A stretch of 22,994 nucleotides of DNA, taken from the NCBI GenBank assembly GCA_050633205.1, contig JBOEGA010000088.1:1-22994 (forward strand). Reading direction: 5' to 3'. Shown piece after piece: positions 1 to 7,370 of this stretch; the stretch's first letter is position 1; each line of letters starts with the position of its first letter. Under the pieces are notes generated by a model. That model made no database searches and had not been told where the DNA came from. It saw only the letters and a program-made list of their open reading frames with translations. A program made the position numbers and the translations under genes. The DNA comes from CBDHHC01 sp050633205. GTDB lineage: Bacteria > Pseudomonadota > Alphaproteobacteria > Rhizobiales > CBDHHC01.

Positions 1-89
1 GGTACGGGCCGAGCTTTCAGGCGTTGTTCGAGTTCGGCTTTGGTGCTGATGCCACTCGCCGCCGAACCAAACCTGGTTTTATTGGTCAT
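1..89 (-). CDS. N-terminal fragment of an unidentified protein, cut by window edge
   Basis: A minus-strand ATG at 89-87 opens a frame that runs off the window, giving 29 residues starting MTNKTRFGSAASGIS and rich in charged residues (KAELEQRLKAR). Its ATG overlaps the TGA of the upstream 94-residue gene as ATGA, which suggests translational coupling in the same operon. Position after the coupling protein would suit a transfer gene such as a relaxase or an accessory protein, but 29 residues do not identify it. Confidence 0.5.
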   Translation of the reverse strand, partial: MTNKTRFGSAASGISTKAELEQRLKARPV

Positions 90-370
90 CTTTCATATTC
101 AGGTCCATCGTAACGGCCACGAGTGTTAGCGCTTCGGTTTTGAGAACGCTTGCCGTTTTTCATGTCATCCGTGCGCTCTTTAGGAGTCCGCAGTGTTAGC
201 CGCCCATCAACAGGGGTGGCATCCAAAAGGACGTTGTAGCCTTCACCATCCTTATGACGGAAAGCCGATCCAATGCGATTGAAATAGGCTTTGCCGTCTT
301 CACCTTCCCGGACATGAAAGGCAATGTGAGAAGGTTTCTTGGTCAATGGATCGTCATGGTCTTTACTCAT
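86..370 (-). CDS. Conserved small hypothetical protein of conjugative region
   Basis: This 94-residue soluble, highly charged protein has no membrane segment or obvious catalytic motif. A central segment (about residues 14-63: HIAFHVREGEDGK, FNRIGSAFRHKDGEGYNV, PVDGRLTLRTP) looks like a small beta-rich domain; I recall similar short proteins on alphaproteobacterial plasmids and islands but know no function for them. The C-terminus is basic and polar and probably disordered. A GGAG lies 8 nt before the ATG. It follows the coupling ATPase after 21 nt and overlaps the next gene by ATGA, so it is very likely part of the transfer operon. The reading frame itself is secure; the role is unknown. Confidence 0.75.
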   Translation of the reverse strand: MSKDHDDPLTKKPSHIAFHVREGEDGKAYFNRIGSAFRHKDGEGYNVLLDATPVDGRLTLRTPKERTDDMKNGKRSQNRSANTRGRYDGPEYER

Positions 371-391
371 GATATGATCTCCTTTTTTGGG

Positions 392-1999
392 TTAGGGTTT
401 GTACCCTTCCACGTATGACCAATATCCAGAGTTATATTGGGGGAAAGTTGAAAACTGAGACGGAACGGCTTCTGTAATTACCCGCATCCAGCGGTTTCCA
501 AACCTGCCAACGATTTGAACTTTATCGTTTGGTTGGTGATACGGGTTCGGTAAATACAGCCCTGCCATTTCAGAGCGCGTATAGTATGGATATTTATTCG
601 CCATTATTGGTTTGAGGTTCTTGCCGGAGATAAAGAGTATTTGCTGATCTTCCGGCAGAGAGAGAATTTCATCCGGTGTTTTGAGTTTTCTTGCCTGCTT
701 TGTTTTAATCTTAGAACTTTGATCAAAATGGGAAACATCAAAGGCCGATGAAAACGGATCACCGCCGCTGATAAATTTCTGCACGGCTTCTAGCTTTTTA
801 CGCCGCGCCTGTTCTTGCTGAAGTGTATTGTCGTAAGATAACGTTTCAGTCCCCAGCATATCGGAGATAAGCTGCGCTGTTTGATAATCTCTTACGCCGA
901 AGAATTGCCGGAGCTGCGCCGAGCCTAAAAAGCTTTGCAGAGCTTGAGCATCAAAATTGCGAATAATCTGCCCCGCATCCTGAAATATCGCCCAGGCCCG
1001 AATGCCAGCGCCGCGTCCATAGGTAAAGGACTGGAGCAATGCTTCAAACCTGCCAAGTTGCCCTGCCTCATCCACAATGAGGAGTATGCGCGGAGCGCTT
1101 GGGACGCGGGATTTATAGAGCATCGCCACAGTGAAAAAGAGCCGTAAAATCGGTGACCAGATGCCTAAATACTCCGCCGGGACATTCAGAAAGATTTTAG
1201 TGGTACGACCGCCATTACAAAGATCTTCCAGAGAGAAATCTTCGCCGTTTAATGAATCCAGCAAGACCGGATCATTGAGAAAGCTAAGGTAGGCATACAT
1301 CTCGCCCATGATTGAACCGAATTCTTTCGGGCTGTCCTGCTGCTTGGTCAGGATTTCTCCGGCAGTCCGGCGCACATCTTCAAAACGGGATTCCAGCATC
1401 CATTCCAGATGATCGGCCCAAGTCGCAAGATCACTTTCAATGATATTGATCAGAGCGCTTAACATCGGAAAAGACACAATGCCAAAACGCTCGACCAGAT
1501 ATTTAAGAAATGCATCCAGATAATCTCTCGCCCGCAGCTCAAAGTACTTTCCTTCGCTACCACCGGATAAGGTGATCAGGGCTTCCACAATAAAGCGGCA
1601 ATCACCGTGAAAATTGGGAGAGTGAAGTTTTAGGATATCGAGAGGATTACAGCGGTGAGATGGAAGACCAAGAAGACGGGGAGGATTCCAGAGATAGGCA
1701 TATTCGCCGTTCTTTGCATGGGCAGGCATTGAGATTGCTGCGCCTTCGCCTCTGGGATCAAGCATAAGAAGAGATTGCCCCTTGGATCGACAGAGCGTGT
1801 AGGCAAGCTGGTCGCGCATCTTACCCGACCCAGCCCCGCCAATGGTGATCATGGGCGCATCACCTTCCAGATAGATCGGCTTGTTTTCGACATATCCGAT
1901 CTGCGGTCCCTTATTTTCAAACAATCCGGCGGCTCTGATATCCCAAACACTGGCAAAAGACGCGCTCCCGAAGCGGTATTCCTCATTAAATGCAGCCAT
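392..1999 (-). CDS. Type IV coupling protein (VirD4/TraG-type conjugative ATPase), soluble form
   Basis: This 535-residue P-loop ATPase should bring the relaxase-DNA complex to the type IV secretion channel at the inner membrane. Walker A is GGAGSGK at 54-60. Walker B is ILLIVDEAGQ at 305-314, with the acidic pair D310-E311. The segment FGVRDYQTAQLISDMLG at about 367-383 is the conserved C-terminal motif of VirD4/TraG proteins. Two things are unusual. The residue after the Walker A lysine is Met, not Ser/Thr (relaxed P-loops occur in this family). There is also no N-terminal transmembrane region, which most VirD4 proteins have; two small membrane proteins encoded just upstream could supply it (inference). 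SD GGAAAG lies 4 nt before the ATG. The family call is firm; an individual Tra name is not. Confidence 0.92.
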   Translation of the reverse strand: MAAFNEEYRFGSASFASVWDIRAAGLFENKGPQIGYVENKPIYLEGDAPMITIGGAGSGKMRDQLAYTLCRSKGQSLLMLDPRGEGAAISMPAHAKNGEYAYLWNPPRLLGLPSHRCNPLDILKLHSPNFHGDCRFIVEALITLSGGSEGKYFELRARDYLDAFLKYLVERFGIVSFPMLSALINIIESDLATWADHLEWMLESRFEDVRRTAGEILTKQQDSPKEFGSIMGEMYAYLSFLNDPVLLDSLNGEDFSLEDLCNGGRTTKIFLNVPAEYLGIWSPILRLFFTVAMLYKSRVPSAPRILLIVDEAGQLGRFEALLQSFTYGRGAGIRAWAIFQDAGQIIRNFDAQALQSFLGSAQLRQFFGVRDYQTAQLISDMLGTETLSYDNTLQQEQARRKKLEAVQKFISGGDPFSSAFDVSHFDQSSKIKTKQARKLKTPDEILSLPEDQQILFISGKNLKPIMANKYPYYTRSEMAGLYLPNPYHQPNDKVQIVGRFGNRWMRVITEAVPSQFSTFPQYNSGYWSYVEGYKP

Positions 2000-2064
2000 A
2001 TCACTTTCCTTTTTCCAACAAAAAACGGGGCCAAATGGCCCCGCCTGTGTTCATTCAGATATGA

Positions 2065-2283
2065 TTATCTGTAGCGGCTAACTTCCGCGTCTTTCTTCCA
2101 CGTCACTTTGATGTTGGCGGCAATGATAAACGCGCCGATGCAAAGGACGATGGGGAAGAAGGCGTTGCCTCCAGCCTGAAGCGCACCAAGCGCTGCAAAG
2201 CCAAAGAAAAAGCCTAGGACAACAAAGACACCGCGAATAAAAGCTGCTGTCTTGTTTGTGATTGTTTCAGGTGTACGTGACAT
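2065..2283 (-). CDS. Small two-helix membrane protein of transfer operon
   Basis: This is a 72-residue protein with two hydrophobic helices at about 14-37 and 42-58 and a basic, polar C-terminus (VTWKKDAEVSRYR). Two in-frame ATGs exist, at 2289 and 2283. The SD AAAGGA touches the first but lies 6 nt before the second, so MSRTPETITNK at 2283 is preferred. It lies 65 nt before the coupling ATPase on the same strand. Its two-helix hairpin resembles in layout the N-terminal membrane anchor that VirD4-type proteins usually carry and the neighbouring ATPase lacks; a partner role is an inference only. Confidence 0.72.
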   Translation of the reverse strand: MSRTPETITNKTAAFIRGVFVVLGFFFGFAALGALQAGGNAFFPIVLCIGAFIIAANIKVTWKKDAEVSRYR

Positions 2284-2301
2284 AACCATTCCTTTCTTGG
2301 G

Positions 2302-2598
2302 TTACAGGAACCGCACGGCAATGGCCAAACCGCCCATAACGAGCAATGTGGACAATGAAGCGCGGGCGATAAAAAAGATCAGAAGCGCTAAGATGATGAA
2401 CCAAGCAAAGCTCGCCAGATCGGAAAGCTCTGCTCCATAGTGATTGGCTGCAAAGCTGCTCACCCAGTCCACCGTTCTGCTATACAGCGCCGGGACGGAG
2501 AAAAACGTCACCGCCACTGCGCCAACATTGGCAAGACCGTGAACCGAACTCATAAAGATTGAGCGCGTGGTCTCCCGCTGTTTTTGTGGATCGAACAT
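2302..2598 (-). CDS. Small three-helix membrane protein of transfer operon
   Basis: This 98-residue integral membrane protein has hydrophobic segments at about 20-38, 62-79 and 82-97 and a short charged N-terminus (MFDPQKQRETTR). It ends only 18 nt before the start of the next small membrane protein and about 300 nt before the coupling ATPase, all on the minus strand, which implies one operon. AAGG lies 7 nt before the ATG. It could be a pilin-like or entry-exclusion-like subunit or a membrane partner of the coupling ATPase. Nothing in the sequence separates these options, so no function is assigned. Confidence 0.7.
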   Translation of the reverse strand: MFDPQKQRETTRSIFMSSVHGLANVGAVAVTFFSVPALYSRTVDWVSSFAANHYGAELSDLASFAWFIILALLIFFIARASLSTLLVMGGLAIAVRFL

Positions 2599-2724
2599 TG
2601 TTGAACCTTAACGTTGGTGTTCTGATCAGAGGCGGAAGAAGCGTCCTGCTTCCACCGCGTGATCTGTTTTCATATTTACGGGAATTGCCCATCGGGCTTG
2701 GGGGCAAGAGTGGAAGAAGTTCCG

Positions 2725-3153
2725 CTATTTTGCGATCAGCTCCGCTCTTTCTGGGTGCGCGATCCTGAAACTGAGATCTATCAGGCGCAAACGCGCGATA
2801 ATCCGCTCCTGCGGTTTTTGTTTTGGCTCTACGTCTGCGAAGCGCATAAAATCTGAGAACCAGCGGAACGACCCTTCATCATTGAAGGACAGATCAATAT
2901 CCTCATCGCCAACGATAAATTTCTCGCCACTGGGCCAAAGGATATCACCACTGAAGTTAAAGATCACATCGGCCATCCAGTTCGGGATTTCTCTTCTGGG
3001 AATCCCAAGGGCTTTCGTGGCAATCGCGAGCCTTCGCATATGAGATTTTCGGGATAGCTCCTGATCACTGGCAACGGTGACGATGCGCTTTCGTTTCCGT
3101 GATTTACAATTAGTGGAACAGTTACTCTGGTTGCAGTAAGGACATTTTGTCAT
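2725..3153 (-). CDS. Zinc-ribbon protein, copy 1 of a paralogous pair
   Basis: This 142-residue protein begins with a short cysteine cluster (MTKCPYCNQSNCSTNCK: C4, C7, C12, C16), then a basic stretch (KSRKRKR), then a conserved domain from about residue 53 to the end (RREIPNWMADVIFNF, GSFRWFSDFMRFA, LRLIDLSFRI, and C-terminal PERAELIAK). The same domain recurs in the protein at 4057-4494; by eye about two thirds of the last 90 residues match. The N-terminus suggests zinc and possibly nucleic-acid binding; the main domain is not one I recognise. GGAG lies 6 nt before the ATG. The gene reads away from the HTH gene at 3330, which it may answer to. Confidence 0.75.
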   Translation of the reverse strand: MTKCPYCNQSNCSTNCKSRKRKRIVTVASDQELSRKSHMRRLAIATKALGIPRREIPNWMADVIFNFSGDILWPSGEKFIVGDEDIDLSFNDEGSFRWFSDFMRFADVEPKQKPQERIIARLRLIDLSFRIAHPERAELIAK

Positions 3154-3214
3154 GGCACTCTCCTTTTTTATGCTTTATGGAGCGAGGCTTAGTTCAGGCT
3201 GGGGGGAACCTGCC

Positions 3215-3319
3215 TTAAACTGAGGTGAGTGCGCGTTTCGAATGACCGTCAGCGTTTTTAAACGCTACAAAAACTGACAAGCATTTTGCAAAATTGGATA
3301 AGAAGAACAGAAATTGCAT
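3215..3319 (-). other. Possible 34-codon leader ORF before zinc-ribbon copy 1
   Basis: On the minus strand AGGAGG is followed after 2 nt by an ATG and 34 codons (MQFLFFLSNFAKCLSVF onward) ending in TAA, 61 nt before the start of copy 1. It contains the palindrome at 3251-3266. The 2-nt SD spacing is too tight for efficient initiation. The AGGAGGTC..ATGCA string also resembles the start region of copy 2 at 4494, so it may be only a duplicated remnant. Confidence 0.2.
3251..3266. promoter_or_regulatory. 16-bp palindrome in divergent promoter region (candidate operator)
   Basis: AGCGTTT, a TT centre, then AAACGCT form a perfect inverted repeat. It lies between two divergent genes, 64 bp before the HTH gene at 3330 and 98 bp before zinc-ribbon copy 1. 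It could bind the HTH protein encoded at 3330 (autoregulation). No T-tract follows, so a terminator is unlikely. Confidence 0.45.
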
Positions 3320-3329
3320 GACCTCCTAA

Positions 3330-4055
3330 ATGGTTGAAGGCACGCGAATAATTCAGGTCACAAAAAGCAAAAAAGATGCATCAAAAGCGATTTTGCGTAA
3401 TCGCTACTATGAAGGGGCTAAACTCTCGGAATACCAATTCCGCCTTATCTTGCAGGGTTACGCCGAAAATCTCACGCCCCGGAAACTAGCCATAAAAACG
3501 AGAACATCAGAGAAAACAATTCGAACGCTTTATGCGAAATTCCGCATGGCTCTGGCCAAGGCAATATTTACCCGGCCCGAGAGCTTTGGCTGCGCAGGGC
3601 TTTGTCTGTTTGAAGACGAAAGATTAAGTAAACGGGGAAAGAAGCTCCTTAAAACCATAATTCAAAGCGAGCTATTCCAGAGGCATTTGAAATTACATGC
3701 GCCGCGAATCCCAAATAAATACGCCAGAAAAGACCTGGCCCTTGATTGCACATTGCGATTGTTCTGTCATATCAGTGTTCCCAAGATCGAAGAGTGTGCT
3801 ACCTACCGCGAAGAGGACTATCCAAATGTCTCGCAGTTCTACAAATCAAATAGGCTGGAAGAGCATTTAATTAATCTGGAAACGCTCATTCCGGCCATGC
3901 TGCAATCACAGAAAAATATCCCACCAGAATTAATGCCCCGAATACACCGATATCCGGGGCATGTGCTTTATGAGGATCTACGCCAGTATTTATTAAAACA
4001 CCCGCTGAATTCTGCGTCTAATCAGAATATCTTCCTGATGCGCAAACACCTCTAA
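3330..4055 (+). CDS. Helix-turn-helix protein of unknown family, probable regulator
   Basis: This is a 241-residue basic protein. Residues about 33-72 read as a helix-turn-helix (LSEYQFRLILQGY, LTPRKLAIKTRTSEKTIRTLY), of the kind seen in LuxR/sigma-like regulators and at the N-termini of some transposases. The remaining 170 residues show no catalytic DDE pattern, no membrane segment and no family I know. It is the only plus-strand gene in the first 5 kb and sits between the two zinc-ribbon paralogues, ending 1 nt from the convergent end of copy 2. No good SD precedes the ATG (CCTCCT is there instead), so the transcript may be leaderless. Best guess: a local transcription regulator of the element. 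Confidence 0.65.
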   Translation: MVEGTRIIQVTKSKKDASKAILRNRYYEGAKLSEYQFRLILQGYAENLTPRKLAIKTRTSEKTIRTLYAKFRMALAKAIFTRPESFGCAGLCLFEDERLSKRGKKLLKTIIQSELFQRHLKLHAPRIPNKYARKDLALDCTLRLFCHISVPKIEECATYREEDYPNVSQFYKSNRLEEHLINLETLIPAMLQSQKNIPPELMPRIHRYPGHVLYEDLRQYLLKHPLNSASNQNIFLMRKHL

Positions 4056-4056
4056 T

Positions 4057-4494
4057 TTATTTTGCAATCAGCTCTGCCCGTTTGGGATACTTAATGCGAA
4101 ATGCCAGATCAATGAGGCGCAACCGCGTGAGAACCCGCTTTTGAGGTTTTTGCTTTGGTGGCTCTGAAGCAAAGCTCAAGAAATCAGAAAGCCAGCGAAA
4201 CGATCCGTCATCACCAAAGGCCAGATCAATCGTCTCATCGTGGATCTCAAACAGACGTCCCACAGGCCAGAGGATGCGGCCTTCATAGTCATAGATCACA
4301 TTGGCAATCCAGTTCGGTATTTCCCGCCGGGAAAGGTCTTTCTCCTGCTTCACGTTGATTGTTGCCAGCGCCAGCCGCTGCACATGAGAAATCCGGCGAA
4401 GTTGCCAGTCCGTTGCGACTGTTACGGTTTGAGGAGAAGTTTGAATATGATCTGTAGCAGAAATATTTTTACCGCATTGCGGGCAAACATGCAT
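4057..4494 (-). CDS. Zinc-ribbon protein, copy 2 of a paralogous pair
   Basis: This 145-residue paralogue of the protein at 2725-3153 shares RREIPNW, ILWP, GSFRW, KQKPQ, RLRLID and the terminal RAELIAK. The N-terminal metal knuckle here is a single CPQC (C4, C7) without the second cysteine pair of copy 1, so zinc binding may be weaker or need dimerisation. A strong SD (GGAGG, 6 nt) precedes the ATG. Its TAA is 1 nt from the TAA of the convergent HTH gene, so transcription of one may interfere with the other. Function is unknown. Retaining two diverged copies suggests both are used. Confidence 0.75.
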   Translation of the reverse strand: MHVCPQCGKNISATDHIQTSPQTVTVATDWQLRRISHVQRLALATINVKQEKDLSRREIPNWIANVIYDYEGRILWPVGRLFEIHDETIDLAFGDDGSFRWLSDFLSFASEPPKQKPQKRVLTRLRLIDLAFRIKYPKRAELIAK

Positions 4495-4531
4495 GACGAC
4501 CTCCTATGCCACTAGGCACAATTATATCGTT

Positions 4532-4554
4532 CGCTCGAAAATGGTTTTTGAGCG
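4532..4554. promoter_or_regulatory. Imperfect inverted repeat before zinc-ribbon copy 2 (candidate operator)
   Basis: CGCTCGAAAA and TTTTTGAGCG flank a TGG centre and match as an inverted repeat at 9 of 10 positions. It lies 38 bp before the copy 2 start. Like the palindrome before copy 1 it has GCG/CGC outer arms and A/T-run inner arms, so the same protein might bind both. Confidence 0.4.
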
Positions 4555-4672
4555 TTGTTACAACCAATATTTTTGAAAAGTTCTGAGAGGATCAGGCATA
4601 CAGCCCAAAACCTGCTTTATGAAAATACTTTAGGGGAGATCGTATAATGAGTCAAGATATGGGCCACCATAT

Positions 4673-5116
4673 TTATTTAATGTCATAGTCGTGGTGTTGT
4701 GCGAGAAGTTCAATAGCAAACTCCAAGGCTTCTTGCTGTGTAGCGTATTCGCCTTCAGCTACTTTTTTGAACAGAGCGGCATGTTCACGTGACACACGTG
4801 TCGATAACCGAACTTTTAGACGATTAGCCTCAGATGTCGGATCTTTCGTGGGATCAAAAAGCTCCTCTTTTTTCTTACGATATACCCTCTTGCCTTTTTC
4901 GTCAGTTTCCAACTCAAGTCCATGTTTTTTAGTTATTTTTTCAGTTTGGCCGAGAGTAAGAGGTTTACTTTTCTTTTGTCCAACTTTTTCTGTAGCGCTT
5001 TGTTTTGGCGTGTTTTTTTGGGCTTGCTGATCACTGTTTCCAGATGCCGTATTGGTCTTGGTATTACTGCTTTTTGACTTAGATTTTTGCCCTTGTTTTC
5101 GAGACACAGGTGACAC
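4673..5116 (-). CDS. Disordered N-terminus plus ribbon-helix-helix-like domain protein
   Basis: This is a protein of about 147 residues. Residues 1-90 are low complexity, rich in K, S, Q, N and T, and strongly basic. Residues about 99-141 (RLKVRLSTRVSREHAALFKKV, TQQEALEFAIELLAQ) have the strand-helix-helix pattern of Arc/MetJ/CopG ribbon-helix-helix proteins. Such proteins on mobile elements often bind oriT or partition sites or repress their own operon. The start is uncertain: the GTG at 5116 sits on its own SD, whereas the GTG at 5107 has AAGAAGG about 8 nt upstream and gives 144 residues. It is divergent from the 5262 gene across 145 bp of AT-rich DNA. Confidence 0.65.
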   Translation of the reverse strand: MSPVSRKQGQKSKSKSSNTKTNTASGNSDQQAQKNTPKQSATEKVGQKKSKPLTLGQTEKITKKHGLELETDEKGKRVYRKKKEELFDPTKDPTSEANRLKVRLSTRVSREHAALFKKVAEGEYATQQEALEFAIELLAQHHDYDIK

Positions 5117-5176
5117 CTTCTTTGCCTATTTGCTCAATCTTCTTGCCGATATACTCTTGTTGATTATCTGAACCGT

Positions 5177-5182
5177 TATAAT
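5177..5182 (+). promoter_or_regulatory. Perfect TATAAT -10 element before the 5262 gene
   Basis: TATAAT lies about 80 bp before the plus-strand start at 5262, within the AT-rich divergent intergenic region. The hexamer 17 bp upstream (CTCTTG) is a weak -35 match. It is a plausible promoter for the 5262/5597 pair. Confidence 0.35.
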
Positions 5183-5261
5183 ATAGCAATTCGTTTATAG
5201 CCGCTATTATTCAAGGCTTCAAAGCCGCATATAACTATTTAACTGCAATTATTTCAGCTTA

Positions 5262-5564
5262 ATGGATTGCTTAATGCGTAAAACAGTGACGATCTCACCA
5301 AATAGAAAAATTTCCCTAAACAGAATTGCTGACTATCTGATCAACGAACATCACGACCTTATCGAAGCCCTCGAAGGCTTTGAACTCATAACAGGAAAAT
5401 CATCCTTTTTAGGAGCAGGAGACCCACCTGTTGAGAGTATTGTTTTAACAGCAATATTTAAGAATCCGAACGAAGGTCAGCAAGAAGACCTTGATAAAAT
5501 CATAGCGCTCATCAAAGAAAAAGCGGACGAGCTAAAGATCGAAGTCAATATTAAGCAGCAGTAA
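5262..5564 (+). CDS. 100-residue soluble protein of unknown function, paired with the peptidase gene
   Basis: This is a small, mildly acidic protein with no membrane segment. The first methionine (5262) and the fifth (5274, MRKTVTISPNRKISLNRI) are both possible; neither has a clear SD, and the second looks the more natural N-terminus. The pattern is strand, helix (RIADYLINEHHDLIEALEGFE), then strand and a long C-terminal helix (EDLDKIIALIKEKADELKIEV). That could be a small alpha/beta domain. The next gene, a membrane metallopeptidase, starts 32 nt after its stop on the same strand, so the two probably share a transcript. It may be a partner, substrate or inhibitor of the peptidase, but no family was recognised. 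Confidence 0.6.
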   Translation: MDCLMRKTVTISPNRKISLNRIADYLINEHHDLIEALEGFELITGKSSFLGAGDPPVESIVLTAIFKNPNEGQQEDLDKIIALIKEKADELKIEVNIKQQ

Positions 5565-5596
5565 CAAGCAGCACCCATCCAATAGGCGCGTTATCC

Positions 5597-7075
5597 ATGA
5601 CCTATCCAGAAAAGCTGCATAAGCTGCCAGCTCAGGCTCAGAAAAATTATCACGCCAACCGAACGCTTCTTCGGATGGATATCATTCTGGCCTTTGCCTT
5701 AATCGGTTTTAGCGCATCAGCCTTCCATTCCGCAATGCTTGTGATTTTGCCGTTTTGGGGCGCTTTGGCAGACTATGTTGGTACATTGCTGCGCATATAC
5801 CTCACGCCAAAATCGCCTTTCACGCCGTTACCCTCTGACATTAGGGCTCGCGTGGCCTCTGTCGTTGAACTTCCCCCCAGAACTTACTTTTGGCGTGGCA
5901 CCGGGAATGATTGCCGTTCAATCTCGTTTTATTTTCTGCATATCATTTTCTTGCCGGAAGGATTTGAAGACAAACTAGATGAACCAAATACACAGGCAAT
6001 TTTGCATCACGAATTTTCACATGATCGGTTCTTCGATTATCTCTGCCTGTTCTGGGTTCTTTTTGCATTGTTTACTGGTGTCGGTGTTCTTTTTCTACAA
6101 GCAAACGATATTTTAAAGTTTGGCACCCCTATTGGTTTTGAGAAGGGTTCTGCAAACAATTTTTATGCATGGTTTATGCCCTTTGTGCTCATGGTTATAA
6201 TTTGCCTGATAAACATAAAGAGTATCTTTTATCGTAAAGAGTTAAATGCAGATTTCGAAGCCAGCCTCCGAAACCCTGAGATTTACGAGGCATATTTGCA
6301 GGGAAGGATCAACAAACAGAAATATTTCAAAACCAGAATATGGAATCCTCTGACCTGGATTATAAATAAGTTCACGCATCCAAGCTTCTCCTATCGACTG
6401 GATTTTATCTCTGGCAAAACAAAAGCAAGCGGAGCCAGTTACATTGTCCCATCAATCATAATGGGCTTTTGCCCGGCTTTCATTATGTTTTCCATGGCAG
6501 TTGGAATTGGCAAGTTTACTCTACGAAGTGATTTTTCAGCCTCTGCAATTACCAGTACTGTGTTTGGCATTATCGGAACTTTTCAATGCGCCTATTTTTT
6601 CCAAGAAGCTTTTGGACGGAATAATAGCACCAGTTTTTCTGAAAAAAAGATAATCTGGTTTTACATGCTTCTTGGGTCATTACTCTTTGCGATTGTAATG
6701 GTTCTAGGCTCACATCTTGATTTTGAAAAAGTGGGTATGCCACTAAAAAGCCATCCGTCTTTATTCCTGTGGGATTTAATTATCGCCGTGTTTACAGTGA
6801 TATTTGGATACATCCAGTTGGCACTGTATTTCTGGCTGTGCGCACGATTTGTAGGCTCGATGTATTTGAGCATTTTGGCAGTTCTTATCTTTGGTTTTAC
6901 CAGTTATATACATGCTGGCACGCATTTAAATTTAGGTTTTGGCAACCCACCGCTGGCACTTCTTGTCTCACTATTTATGATAATTGTTCCAGCCATTATT
7001 GCCACGGTGATAGAATATATCGCGCTAAAAATAGCTAAGGCTTTTTCATCCAGCTCAGCGAACACTTCTTCTTAA
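5597..7075 (+). CDS. M48-like polytopic membrane zinc metallopeptidase
   Basis: This is a 492-residue integral membrane protein with about eight hydrophobic segments (roughly 27-47, 49-67, 150-168, 190-210, 282-304, 317-335, 352-371, 390-475). The zinc site is visible: HEFSH at 138-142 (HExxH), ELNAD at 215-219 (the third-ligand ExxxD motif of M48 peptidases), and HPSFSYRL at 261-268 (the HPSxxxR motif of the same family). Catalysis should face the cytosolic membrane side, by analogy with HtpX and Ste24. The long C-terminal membrane domain after residue 280 is not part of the usual HtpX plan. It sits with a 100-residue partner between transfer genes and a Gabija pair, in a cargo position. Housekeeping HtpX is unlikely; a defence or stress role is inference. 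Confidence 0.8.
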   Translation: MTYPEKLHKLPAQAQKNYHANRTLLRMDIILAFALIGFSASAFHSAMLVILPFWGALADYVGTLLRIYLTPKSPFTPLPSDIRARVASVVELPPRTYFWRGTGNDCRSISFYFLHIIFLPEGFEDKLDEPNTQAILHHEFSHDRFFDYLCLFWVLFALFTGVGVLFLQANDILKFGTPIGFEKGSANNFYAWFMPFVLMVIICLINIKSIFYRKELNADFEASLRNPEIYEAYLQGRINKQKYFKTRIWNPLTWIINKFTHPSFSYRLDFISGKTKASGASYIVPSIIMGFCPAFIMFSMAVGIGKFTLRSDFSASAITSTVFGIIGTFQCAYFFQEAFGRNNSTSFSEKKIIWFYMLLGSLLFAIVMVLGSHLDFEKVGMPLKSHPSLFLWDLIIAVFTVIFGYIQLALYFWLCARFVGSMYLSILAVLIFGFTSYIHAGTHLNLGFGNPPLALLVSLFMIIVPAIIATVIEYIALKIAKAFSSSSANTSS

Positions 7076-7121
7076 TGTGTGGCCAGATTGGAAATATGGC
7101 GAAAGAATATGATATAAAAGC

Positions 7122-7172
7122 GGGGATCGAAGCGGCGCAGTATGGGATTACTCAAGTTCCGCTTCGATCCCC
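7122..7172 (-). terminator. 14-bp perfect inverted repeat, probable terminator of the minus-strand fragment
   Basis: GGGGATCGAAGCGG at 7122-7135 and its exact reverse complement at 7159-7172 enclose a 23-nt loop. Read on the minus strand, the hairpin starts 24 nt after the stop at 7196 and is followed by GCTTTTATAT. It lies also 46 bp after the peptidase stop on the plus strand, where no T-tract follows. Confidence 0.4.
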
Positions 7173-7195
7173 CACCACTTCCGAAACGATATACG

Positions 7196-7370
7196 CTAGG
7201 GATGCGGAAAACGAGGAAGCAGATCCAGCTTATAGCACCTATCCAACACATCATCTTCATCCCGCTCCATCATCACCGCAATTTTGGCAACGCTATTTGA
7301 AGCTGACAATAGCCCTTCAAGCTTTTCGTCATCCGTCTTGGGTCCAAGTGTCTTTCCTAGATTCCTGCAT
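7196..7370 (-). pseudogene. Small Myb/SANT-like HTH protein gene with apparent frameshift
   Basis: The minus-strand frame ending at 7196 encodes a clear protein-like C-terminus (DDEKLEGLLSASNSVAKI, then MERDEDDVLDRCYKL). The pattern of an acidic helix, SVAKIA, and a second helix with D/R spacing is that of small helix-turn-helix proteins common in Alphaproteobacteria. A different frame just upstream starts with ATG at 7370 and reads MQESRKDTWTQDG before a stop. RKDTWT is the lead-in that such proteins usually have before DDEKL. Joining the two frames gives about 55 residues, so a frameshift near 7340 is likely. The longer same-frame extension to 7522 would be hydrophobic and looks spurious. 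Part of a decayed stretch before the Gabija genes. Confidence 0.4.

Noticed and set aside
3330..4055. HTH gene as an insertion-sequence transposase between duplicated flanks
   Set aside because: The flanking paralogues lie in the same orientation but are too diverged to be target duplications, and no DDE residues or terminal inverted repeats were found.
4647..4688. 13-codon plus-strand ORF with an AGGGGA upstream
   Set aside because: It is too short, overlaps the convergent 4673 gene end and has nothing protein-like; the same bases happen to include a TATAAT string without a -35.
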